Of a stretch of DNA of 64,000 nt, positions 28,303-34,596 are shown piece by piece. Numbering within the stretch: position 1 is the stretch's first letter; the number at the start of each line of letters is the position of its first letter. The DNA is from a virus. The stretch spans positions 1 to 64,000 of IMG/VR virus record IMGVR_UViG_3300031800_000001. One strand, written 5' to 3'. The notes under the pieces are model-generated. The model was not told the origin of the DNA, made no database searches, and was given only the letters and a program-made list of their open reading frames with translations. The translations under genes were made by a program, and so were the position numbers.

Positions 28303-28497
28303 ATGAAACACAACATCCAAAACGCAAGCGCGTTCAAAACTAAACAACTCGGCGACAAGCTCAACAAAGTAATTGAGCGAATCCCGAAACTCAAACTAAC
28401 AAGAGACGACGAGGATATGCTTCACATCGTTGCGCTCATCACCTTTATTGTAACACTACTCGGCACAGCACTTGTGATTTTAGCATTGGCATTTTAA
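28303..28497 (+). CDS. Small C-terminally anchored membrane protein
   Basis: A 64-residue protein with a basic helical N-terminus and one membrane span at about 41-63 (HIVALITFIVTLLGTALVI). Function unknown. Confidence 0.6.
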   Translation: MKHNIQNASAFKTKQLGDKLNKVIERIPKLKLTRDDEDMLHIVALITFIVTLLGTALVILALAF

Positions 28498-28499
28498 TT

Positions 28500-28658
28500 A
28501 TGATAGTAGAAAACAAACAGATAAAAGTAGGCGATGAGATTCGCTTTGGAATGCAGCTAATGATAGTTGATGAGATTACAGAATTTAACACCATCATTGC
28601 AGTTGATGAAGATGGACAAGATTTAGAACTGACAGAGAATGAAATTGATATTTATTAA
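28500..28658 (+). CDS. Small acidic beta-rich protein
   Basis: A 52-residue protein (MIVENKQIKVGDEIRFG, MIVDEI) with the look of a tiny beta-barrel, similar in style to KOW-like phage proteins. It starts two bases after the previous stop. Unknown function. Confidence 0.55.
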   Translation: MIVENKQIKVGDEIRFGMQLMIVDEITEFNTIIAVDEDGQDLELTENEIDIY

Positions 28659-28659
28659 G

Positions 28660-28818
28660 ATGATGAAAACTAGAAAATACACAAACCTACTACTGGAGCG
28701 CATTGAAGATGGCCTGTATGATAAAGACCAAGTGATTATGGCTTGCGTTAAGTATATGAGCGAGGACGACGTGCAGGATATGATGGATTGCAATGGCCTG
28801 TTATTTGATGAGGATTAA
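28660..28818 (+). CDS. Paralogue of the gene at 25275
   Basis: A 52-residue protein sharing YTNLLLERIEDG.YDKDQVIMACVKYMSE with the gene at 25275, with nearly identical DNA, so the duplication is recent. This copy lacks the cassette start and instead follows the previous gene directly. A second ATG one codon in could be the start. Confidence 0.6.
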   Translation: MMKTRKYTNLLLERIEDGLYDKDQVIMACVKYMSEDDVQDMMDCNGLLFDED

Positions 28819-28845
28819 AGTTAATAACTTTTGTTTGACAAAAAT

Positions 28846-28902
28846 CGGGGACCCGCCGAGTTATTCACAATGCAAGCTTATTTTGTGAATACTTTGAATA
28901 AC
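28846..28902. repeat. GC hairpin with DnaA-type box
   Basis: CGGGGACCCG, TTATTCACA (28861-28869), GCAAGC and TGTGAATAC (28884-28892), the cassette layout before the promoter at 28910. Confidence 0.55.
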
Positions 28903-28909
28903 TACACCC

Positions 28910-28938
28910 TTGACAAACGGGGTTTTTTGTGGTATATT
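28910..28938 (+). promoter_or_regulatory. TTGACA/TATATT promoter, leaderless
   Basis: TTGACA, 17 bases, TATATT; the ATG at 28944 falls within one base of +1. Confidence 0.75.
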
Positions 28939-28943
28939 TAGGT

Positions 28944-29096
28944 ATGGTAAACGAAGAAAGCATCTACAAAGTGACCTTCAAATGGACAGGTCAAAATGAG
29001 TTTGTGAAAGCTCGCAACGAAGCCCACGCGCTGCGCATCGCCTCCCGTTGGGGAGCCATTGAATCAGTCGAATTCGACTGTGAGGAATGTGAATAA
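28944..29096 (+). CDS. Paralogue of the gene at 24791
   Basis: A 50-residue protein (YKVTFKWTGQNEFVKARNEA, HALRIASRWGAIESVEF) matching the gene at 24791. It ends with four acidic or Cys residues and stop, the last three codons being TGTGAATAA, a DnaA-type box. Function unknown. Confidence 0.6.
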   Translation: MVNEESIYKVTFKWTGQNEFVKARNEAHALRIASRWGAIESVEFDCEECE

Positions 29097-29163
29097 GTTT
29101 ATCTCGCCTTTTGGGCGAATTCATGAGACAATATAAACAGTTAAGAGAAAGAAAATTAAGAAT

Positions 29164-29433
29164 ATGAAAAAAGAAAACAACATCACAGAAGCACAACTCC
29201 TGCTGAATCAGGAAATCGTCGTCACCTCTCACCTCTCACGTTTCACAGGCCGCAAGGGTCGCGTGAATGCCATCTCGGCAGATGGTCGCAGCCTAGACGT
29301 TACCCTCGAAGGCGTGGGCGATGTATTCCTAGACGTTTCCCTCGTGGGTGAAATCCAAGAGCAAACCTATTTCGCCAAAGGTGAAGCAGACCTCGGCCCA
29401 ATCGCCAACAGCGTTGTGCAAGCCCACAAGTAA
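29164..29433 (+). CDS. KOW-like small protein, paralogue of the gene at 26852
   Basis: An 89-residue protein with VVTSHLSRFTGRKGRVNAIS.DGRSLDVTL and VGEIQEQTYFAK, parallel to the gene at 26852. AAGAGAAAGAAAATTAAGAAT precedes the ATG, so this copy has a leader and lacks the cassette element. Confidence 0.65.
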   Translation: MKKENNITEAQLLLNQEIVVTSHLSRFTGRKGRVNAISADGRSLDVTLEGVGDVFLDVSLVGEIQEQTYFAKGEADLGPIANSVVQAHK

Positions 29434-29454
29434 AAACTCAAACCTTAAAAAATT

Positions 29455-29667
29455 ATGACTAAACAACATTTCGAATTTGTCGCCTCACTAATCAACGCCG
29501 CTACCAAAGGCGTTGCACCTCAACACCTCGCCATCTTGGCCGCTGCCAAGTTCACGAAGGACAACCCACGCTTTGACAAGGGGCGTTTCTATAACGCTTG
29601 CGGGTTATGCTCTGACGGCACTCCCAAGGTCGCGAAGATGTACGGATTGGAAAATCACGCACTATGA
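29455..29667 (+). CDS. Small basic protein, unknown function
   Basis: A 70-residue protein with an Ala-rich helix followed by FDKGRFYNACGLCSDG, a possible two-Cys site. It overlaps the next peptide by 4 bases. Not recognised. Confidence 0.6.
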   Translation: MTKQHFEFVASLINAATKGVAPQHLAILAAAKFTKDNPRFDKGRFYNACGLCSDGTPKVAKMYGLENHAL

Positions 29668-29735
29668 AAATGAATATTGACAGGCAATGCCTTTACGGAA
29701 TATTTATAGCAATTATTTTAATATTAACCAACTAA
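29664..29735 (+). CDS. 23-residue membrane peptide
   Basis: ATGA overlap with the previous gene; one hydrophobic run (LYGIFIAIILILTN). Plausible through coupling, otherwise weakly supported. Confidence 0.4.
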   Translation: MKMNIDRQCLYGIFIAIILILTN

Positions 29736-29740
29736 AAATT

Positions 29741-29923
29741 ATGAAAAAAAACAACCTACCCGTTATTGGTAAAATCCAAGACGTCAACGACGAAGCCAAC
29801 AAACTTTTCAGAGATAAAGTTATGATGCCAATGGTCACATTTGCTGTGACAATTATGTTCGTTGCAATCATCCTTGACTATGGCTTCCAACTTATTGACG
29901 CAATCGACATTCTGTGCCAGTAA
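29741..29923 (+). CDS. Small membrane protein
   Basis: A 60-residue protein with a polar first half and one span at about 30-48 (MVTFAVTIMFVAIILDYGF). Start context AAAAATTATG. Function unknown. Confidence 0.6.
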   Translation: MKKNNLPVIGKIQDVNDEANKLFRDKVMMPMVTFAVTIMFVAIILDYGFQLIDAIDILCQ

Positions 29924-29928
29924 GTTTT

Positions 29929-29997
29929 ACTTGACACCTCAACCCCAAAAATGGGGCCCCCGAAGTTATTCACATGTCAAGCGCTTTTTGTGAATAA
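29929..29997. repeat. GC hairpin with paired DnaA-type boxes
   Basis: ACTTGACA, CCCC/GGGG hairpin, TTATTCACA (29966-29974), TGTCAAGC and TGTGAATAA (29989-29997). The two boxes are inverted and 14 bases apart. Confidence 0.65.
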
Positions 29998-30014
29998 CTT
30001 GAATAAGTTCACCA

Positions 30015-30043
30015 TTGACAAACCGCTCTTTTTGTGTTATATT
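30015..30043 (+). promoter_or_regulatory. TTGACA/TATATT promoter, leaderless
   Basis: TTGACA, 17 bases, TATATT; ATG at 30050 exactly at +1. Confidence 0.78.
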
Positions 30044-30049
30044 ATAACA

Positions 30050-30274
30050 ATGGAAACGATAATGATTAGCCCGACGAACAAAGCAAGCCAACGCACAAAG
30101 AACCGCATCCGTGAGAATGGGCCTGTGTTCAGTATCGACTTGAAGGAGGAAACGCAATGGCTCTTAAGGGCTGGCGTATCATTCAACGGAATCGTCTGGA
30201 TGGGCTGGCTACCTCGCAACGAATTCCACGTTGAATGCGTGGGCAAAAAGTTTATTGAAAAGGTTTTAGGGTAG
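30050..30274 (+). CDS. Small protein, unknown function
   Basis: A 74-residue basic protein with a beta-rich centre (FSIDLKEETQWLLRAGVSFNG, IVWMGWLP). The promoter fixes the ATG at 30050. Its stop lies in element E6. Not recognised. Confidence 0.6.
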   Translation: METIMISPTNKASQRTKNRIRENGPVFSIDLKEETQWLLRAGVSFNGIVWMGWLPRNEFHVECVGKKFIEKVLG

Positions 30275-30315
30275 GACGGCAGATGTCCCACCCACTGTGT
30301 TATACTATACTTATG
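30270..30315 (+). promoter_or_regulatory. Cassette element E6
   Basis: GGTAGGAC/GTCCCACC palindrome, TGTTATACT, ATACTT, ATG at 30313 at +1. Confidence 0.72.
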
Positions 30316-30567
30316 ATTATGAAAGACAACAAAGCAAACAACTTGCGCGAGGGCGCAATCTACATTAACGCCAACTCCGGCACGCCTTGCCGCTTGGTCA
30401 ACATCGTACCCTGTGAAGGTGCGTGGCTAGAAACCTTTGACGGCCAAGGCTACGGTGACACCGTAAAATTTGAGGATGTGCATTATGCAGATTCTGATGA
30501 TGTCCAAGATTTTTTGGAAGACCATCGCGTTTATAACGCAAGTGAGAAAGCTCCAAGCAGGGATTAA
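30313..30567 (+). CDS. Small acidic protein, unknown function
   Basis: An 84-residue protein: REGAIYINANSGTPCRLVNIVP resembles a small beta-barrel start, followed by an acidic region. A second ATG two codons in is equally placed. Not recognised. Confidence 0.6.
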   Translation: MIMKDNKANNLREGAIYINANSGTPCRLVNIVPCEGAWLETFDGQGYGDTVKFEDVHYADSDDVQDFLEDHRVYNASEKAPSRD

Positions 30568-30815
30568 GTCCAAAGGCCCGTGGTGCCGGAGAGCACCTTA
30601 AATATCGAGGGCCACCCCACCTTAATACTCGAAACTGTCAATAAGTTTTTGTTGACAGACGTCGGGGCGGGGGGTATCTTCAGTCTCCCCGGGAATCTCC
30701 TCGCTATTAATATACAATCTATTAATTTACAGCAATAATTAATAATAAATAAAACTCAATTCAAAAAAACCCCCGGGGCTTTTTGTTTTTTCTGGTCTTT
30801 TCATTTACTATGTTG
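30568..30815. other. Gene-free stretch before tmRNA
   Basis: CTGTCAA and TTGACAG (near 30638 and 30655) form an inverted repeat. GC-rich blocks (GGGGCGGGGGG, CTCCCCGGG, CCCCCGGGG followed by T5) suggest one or two terminators. No gene is visible. Confidence 0.45.
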
Positions 30816-30821
30816 TAATAT
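30816..30821 (+). promoter_or_regulatory. -10 of the tmRNA promoter
   Basis: TAATAT lies 7 bases before the tmRNA 5' end at 30829, as expected if the mature 5' end is the transcription start. No strong -35. Confidence 0.5.
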
Positions 30822-30828
30822 ATAACAA

Positions 30829-31256
30829 GGGGGCGTACTGGTTTCGATTTGAAGCTTTACGCCAGATTGCAAGTAGAGGATGACGGTTGGCCTCTTAAAA
30901 AAACTGTCAAAAACATATATGCCAATGATGACATTGACATGGAGATGGCCCTTTCTGTAGACGAGGCTGACGAGATTCTCGCCAAGTTCGGATACGTTGA
31001 GGAGGAAGCCCTCTTGCTGGCAGTTTAAACCTGCCCCGTCCTACTCTGGATGCTCGTTAAAGAGCTAGGGCGTCGACAGCGAGCAAAAAACTGGACAGAT
31101 GAAGGGAGCCAGTATAAATAATCTCTTCATAAGTTCGCACAGGTCGGTTAGTCAAGTGACCCACCAACGCGAGTAAGAAATAATACTTGACTAAGCTTGT
31201 AGTATATCTGTCTGACGGTTTTGAAGACGTGGGTTCGACTCCCACCGCCTCCACCA
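30829..31256 (+). ncRNA. ssrA: Phage tmRNA with a 35-codon tag
   Basis: A 428-nt tmRNA, which frees stalled ribosomes by trans-translation. The 5' GGGGGCG (30829-30835) pairs with CGCCTCC (31246-31252), followed by A and CCA. TACTGGTTTCGATT follows the 5' arm, and the T arm is GTGGG-TTCGACT-CCCAC. The tag begins at GCC 30921 with Ala-Asn-Asp, as in the E. coli tag, and runs 35 codons to TAA at 31026. The stop lies in a GGCAG/CTGCC hairpin, again as in E. coli. The tag ends LLLAV rather than LAA. Bacterial tags are usually about 8-15 residues, so this one is exceptionally long. Confidence 0.9.
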
Positions 31257-31260
31257 ATTT

Positions 31261-31352
31261 TGGCTAGTCGTAGTGTGAGCTCGCACATCTCTATCCAGTC
31301 TGCAGGAATGAGAAAGACCGGAGTTGCTAACCGGCGGCTAGTCATTTTTTTT
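31261..31352 (+). ncRNA. Folded RNA or terminator after tmRNA
   Basis: TGGCTAG (31261-31267) pairs with CTAGTCA (31338-31344), followed by T8. Inside are a GTG-TGAGCTCG-CAC hairpin, a CTGCAG segment and CCGG-AGTTGCTAA-CCGG. The overall form is a closed multi-branch with a T-run, so it can end tmRNA transcription. It lacks a T arm and CCA, so it is not a tRNA. Confidence 0.5.
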
Positions 31353-31355
31353 AAA

Positions 31356-31562
31356 ATGGAAGATCTAATCATAATTTTGATTGAAGAATACCGAGAACAG
31401 GTAAAAAATAGTCAAGACGAAGGAGAAAAAGAGATTCTCAGCGGTGTAATTAATAGATTGGGACGTTTATTATATGAATATAGGCCTTCTGCCACATTTA
31501 AGCTGTTAGAACATGAATCACCTGTCGTTCACATCTCAAAAACAAAAAAAGAAGAAGCTTAG
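31356..31562 (+). CDS. Small acidic helical protein
   Basis: A 68-residue protein beginning MEDLIIILIEEYREQ, helical and acidic, with a basic tail. First gene of the late block. It overlaps the next by 50 bases. Not recognised. Confidence 0.55.
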   Translation: MEDLIIILIEEYREQVKNSQDEGEKEILSGVINRLGRLLYEYRPSATFKLLEHESPVVHISKTKKEEA

Positions 31563-31743
31563 CCTACTTGACGACCCAGATTTAGATCCCGATATTAAAA
31601 TTTTCGTGCTTTTTTATATATTTCTTGTTGTCTTACCTGAGCTCTATGAAAGAACGCCAAAAAAATGTTTGAAAAATCGTAAAAAAATGATAAGATGGTT
31701 AGAGAAAGAATTAAAAAATGGAAACAGAAAAAACGATGACTAA
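31513..31743 (+). CDS. Small basic protein with a hydrophobic segment
   Basis: A 76-residue protein with a Lys-rich start, one hydrophobic stretch (IKIFVLFYIFLVVLP) and a basic tail. The long overlap with the previous gene makes the exact start uncertain. Function unknown. Confidence 0.5.
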   Translation: MNHLSFTSQKQKKKKLSLLDDPDLDPDIKIFVLFYIFLVVLPELYERTPKKCLKNRKKMIRWLEKELKNGNRKNDD

Positions 31744-31924
31744 ACAAGAAGAAAATTGGCTACTGATGACTCTATTGCAAATCCCTTGGGGTGAAGCGAA
31801 CCAAATTGATGACCCAGAAGACAGAAAATTCCTTGTGGGGAAAGCGAATGAGCTAAGACAGGAGCTGATTCGTCAGCGAGACGCCGCTGAAACGCAATCC
31901 CAGCTTATAACGCCGCATTTATGA
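31718..31924 (+). CDS. Small protein, unknown function
   Basis: A 68-residue protein. The ATG at 31736 would cut the overlap to 8 bases and is equally likely as the start. Helical with LMTLLQIPWGEANQI near the front. Coupled to the next gene by ATGA. Confidence 0.6.
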   Translation: METEKTMTKQEENWLLMTLLQIPWGEANQIDDPEDRKFLVGKANELRQELIRQRDAAETQSQLITPHL

Positions 31925-32250
31925 AAGACTATACATTACATGTGAATGATTCTAAAGAGTTGTTCAACAGTCAGGGTGAAAAAGTATCAGAGCTTGATAT
32001 TATTCTTCAAGTTTGGCAAGATTTGAATCGTCTTGGAGCTTCCGGCTTGCACATAGAAGACGAAACTGTAAAAAATGTATTAGAACAAATTATTATATCA
32101 GAATTCAAAGGGCTGCCCGAGGGGTACGAAATAGTGCAGAAGAAAATAACCCGAGAGCAGGCTAAAGCGATGGGAGTTGAGTTACCTGACTTTGACGCGA
32201 ATATGGATATCAACGAGGTTGTGCGCGGTCAAAATTTGCTTTCTAGGTAA
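31921..32250 (+). CDS. Acidic protein, unknown function
   Basis: A 109-residue acidic protein. The late-type codon bias (AGA, GAA, AAA) begins around here. It ends just before the GTGTAA motif ahead of phoH. Not recognised. Confidence 0.6.
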   Translation: MKDYTLHVNDSKELFNSQGEKVSELDIILQVWQDLNRLGASGLHIEDETVKNVLEQIIISEFKGLPEGYEIVQKKITREQAKAMGVELPDFDANMDINEVVRGQNLLSR

Positions 32251-32263
32251 ATTCTTTTATTTT

Positions 32264-32269
32264 GTGTAA
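32264..32269 (+). promoter_or_regulatory. GTGTAA motif ahead of phoH (candidate late promoter)
   Basis: TTTTGTGTAATTACTAATAG precedes the ATG at 32281 by 11 bases. Similar YGTGTAA motifs lie at 39177, 42546, 45619, 47027 and 51384. Confidence 0.35.
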
Positions 32270-32280
32270 TTACTAATAGA

Positions 32281-33045
32281 ATGCCTCGTAAAAAACCGAA
32301 ACAAGTCGAGGGGGAACAAAAAGGTCAGCTAAACAACTCCATGAATGGAGGCCTCCCCGTAATTAGCAATCCATTAAAAACACAAATCAAGTTAAGACAG
32401 TTTCCTTGGACAGATAAACAAAAGGAATTCTTTAAAGTCGCACTCAATCCATCTACTAGAATAGTATTTGTTGACGGTCCCGCGGGCACAAGTAAAACTT
32501 TACTCGCAACTTACTGTGGTCTTCAGCTTCTAAATATGCATGCTGCTTCAGATATTTGCTATTTGAGGTCTGCTGTCGAATCTTCCGACTCTCATCTTGG
32601 GTTTTTGCCCGGATCAGCGGATGATAAATTAAGATTTTATAATTTACCCTTTATTGATAAGCTAGACGAACTTCTAATAGGTACGAAAGTGACAAAGCTA
32701 GAAGAAACTGGGCGGGTTTCTATGTTTCCTATTAATTTTGCTCGTGGACTACACTGGCCAGACAAGGTAATCATTATGGACGAGGCTCAAAACTCAACAG
32801 AGCAAGAAATAGTGACGGTTTTAACAAGAATGGGCAAGAATTGCCGCTGCTTTGTGTTAGCCGACCCCATGCAAACAGATTTAAGGCGTTCCACCGGCGG
32901 CTTTCAGAAGATGTTTAACATTTTTTCTGATGAAGCTAGTAAGGATATGGGTATACATACATTTGAATTTGACGAGGATGATATTATGAGATCAGAGTTA
33001 GTGAAATACGTAGTGAAGAAACTTAAAAGCGTAAACAAACAATAA
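32281..33045 (+). CDS. phoH: PhoH-like ATPase
   Basis: The 254-residue P-loop protein has Walker A GPAGTSKT at 66-73 and Walker B VIIMDEAQ at 163-170, then LADPMQTDL and a helicase-like GGF motif, which is the PhoH core without extra domains. PhoH proteins are frequent in marine phages. ATP binding is well supported; an RNA-related or helicase role is only inferred from the family. Confidence 0.88.
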   Translation: MPRKKPKQVEGEQKGQLNNSMNGGLPVISNPLKTQIKLRQFPWTDKQKEFFKVALNPSTRIVFVDGPAGTSKTLLATYCGLQLLNMHAASDICYLRSAVESSDSHLGFLPGSADDKLRFYNLPFIDKLDELLIGTKVTKLEETGRVSMFPINFARGLHWPDKVIIMDEAQNSTEQEIVTVLTRMGKNCRCFVLADPMQTDLRRSTGGFQKMFNIFSDEASKDMGIHTFEFDEDDIMRSELVKYVVKKLKSVNKQ

Positions 33046-33104
33046 ATTGGTTTTCTCAACTGAAAGTTGCTCAAGCGGCTTTCTGTAATTATGGAGGAAT
33101 AAAT

Positions 33105-33329
33105 ATGGTTAAAGTAGAATTTAGCTACGGTGACGGAACCAGTGAGGGTCTTATGATGACCGATCATGAAGCGAGTGTGGAACTTCAACATTTCTTGAAC
33201 AGATACCCCGACGCGGGGAAGAAGCAATGGATGGCCAAGATGAAAGGTAAGAACATACCCTGTCCTTGGCAAGATAATCACTATTACGGAATCAATGAAA
33301 AGCACCGGGTAGATAATGGACTAGCATAA
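33105..33329 (+). CDS. Small protein, unknown function
   Basis: A 74-residue protein with GGAGG 8 bases before the ATG. A 9-bp GAAAG/CTTTC-type hairpin (33070-33091) lies upstream. Charged and soluble. Not recognised. Confidence 0.6.
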   Translation: MVKVEFSYGDGTSEGLMMTDHEASVELQHFLNRYPDAGKKQWMAKMKGKNIPCPWQDNHYYGINEKHRVDNGLA

Positions 33330-33530
33330 CGAAAGTTAACCTTCGTAAAGGTTGGTTACAGTAATCGTGATCCATTGTTTGTTAATCAATTCCTAACCGG
33401 ATAAGTTTTGGCGTTGATTTACTACAACCCTTCGTCATTTATTTACACTTGTTTAAAAACCAGCGGTTTCTATATTTTATAAATATTGTGGGGTTTTTTG
33501 GTCTAGGTAATTATTATAATTTGAATAGTT
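33330..33530 (+). other. 200-base gene-free stretch before the late sigma genes
   Basis: AACCTT/AAGGTT can form a hairpin near 33342-33357. TATAAATA (33478) and TATAAT (33515) occur close to the next gene, whose ATG is at 33531. Either could be a promoter; nothing decisive is visible. Confidence 0.35.
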
Positions 33531-33902
33531 ATGAAGATTTATTGTACCAAATGCGGTAACGGGGCTGCGTACACCTCGGAGAAGCCCAACTTCTGCATGA
33601 AGTGTGGCACACCCTTCACGGGGTCTGTTGCGCAAGCATCGGAGGTTGATGATGCCGCAGAGGGCGATGAGCCCTCTGGAGAATCCATCCCTAAAATTAA
33701 TAAATTAGATTTTGAAATTATTAGTGAAGTGGTTTCACCGAAGGTCACCTTGGGCACAATCTTTCAAGATGCAGCACGACAAGATGCCCCGCCTCAAGCA
33801 GACGCAGATTATCAAGCACCCGGAATGAGCCCGGAAGAAGCCATGGAAGAGTTCAAGCGTGAAGCAGGCACGCTAAGACCAGACCGAAACAAGGATGGCT
33901 AA
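33531..33902 (+). CDS. Zinc-ribbon protein with acidic tail
   Basis: A 123-residue protein with CTKC at residues 5-8 and CMKC at 22-25, a zinc ribbon of the archaeal/RPB9-like style, then a long acidic, Pro-rich tail. It overlaps the sigma-like gene by 8 bases, so a joint role in transcription is possible but unproven. Confidence 0.65.
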   Translation: MKIYCTKCGNGAAYTSEKPNFCMKCGTPFTGSVAQASEVDDAAEGDEPSGESIPKINKLDFEIISEVVSPKVTLGTIFQDAARQDAPPQADADYQAPGMSPEEAMEEFKREAGTLRPDRNKDG

Positions 33903-34596
33903 TTCGAAGAACAAGGAAGCGAAGCGTCCTCGCTATGAGGATGTAATCTCAGAAATCAACACCGAAATCCAAAAAAGGAAGGGTAAGTGGAATCTTACCA
34001 TTCTATCTTGGATGGATTTTGATGATGTTTCTCAAATTATAAGAATCCATATATACAAAAAATGGCACCTATACGATCCGACAAAACCCCTTGGCCCTTG
34101 GTTAAATAGAATAATCTCCAACCAAATAAAAAACCTAATAAGAAACAATTATGGAAATTTCTCCAGACCATGTTTAAAGTGTGCTGCCGCCGAGGGGGAG
34201 GACCTATGTACCATATACCAAAGACAATGCAACGACTGCCCACTGTATGCCAACTGGGAAAAAAGTAAAAAAAGAGCACACGACACAAAATTACCAGTAT
34301 CGTTAGAAAATCACTCTCAAGAAGTATTCAGTATGTCTTCTGACTATGTAGATGTCGAAAGGTCGGCGGTAAAATTGCATAAGAAAATGAAAAAAGTACT
34401 AAAGCCATCCGAGTGGGCTGTCTATGAAAAATTATATATAAAAAATATGGACGAAGAAAAAGTCGCTAAGATTATGGGGTATAAAACGTCTGAGAAAAAT
34501 AGATCACCCGGATACAAGCAACTCAAGAATATAAAGAAATCAATAATTAAAAAGGCAAAAGCACTAATATACGAAGGAGACGTGGATATACTATGA
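33895..34596 (+). CDS. Sigma-factor-like protein, candidate late sigma (gp55-like)
   Basis: The 233-residue protein has a region-2-like part near 35-90 (DVSQIIRIHIYKKWHLYD, then GPWLNRIISNQIKNLIRN). An unusual Cys insert follows at about 93-116 (CLKC, C, CNDC), and then a region-4-like end near 165-225 (LKPSEWAVYEKLY, KVAKIMGYK). This is the T4 gp55 arrangement with a possible zinc site added. It sits at the head of the late genes, as expected for a late sigma. Which promoters it reads is unknown. Confidence 0.65.
   Translation: MANSKNKEAKRPRYEDVISEINTEIQKRKGKWNLTILSWMDFDDVSQIIRIHIYKKWHLYDPTKPLGPWLNRIISNQIKNLIRNNYGNFSRPCLKCAAAEGEDLCTIYQRQCNDCPLYANWEKSKKRAHDTKLPVSLENHSQEVFSMSSDYVDVERSAVKLHKKMKKVLKPSEWAVYEKLYIKNMDEEKVAKIMGYKTSEKNRSPGYKQLKNIKKSIIKKAKALIYEGDVDIL

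Noticed and set aside
31057-31257. Minus-strand frame with GVEPTSS-type start
   Set aside because: It is the antisense of the tmRNA 3' part; such frames are well-known false proteins from tmRNA and tRNA T arms.
31261-31344. tRNA-Ser-like gene after tmRNA
   Set aside because: The acceptor-like stem and a TTGCTAA loop suggest it, but there is no T arm with TTC, no D arm and no CCA.
33478-33485. TATAAATA as a T4-type late promoter
   Set aside because: Only one other copy was seen (inside tmRNA) and it is not repeated before other late genes, so chance is likely in AT-rich DNA.
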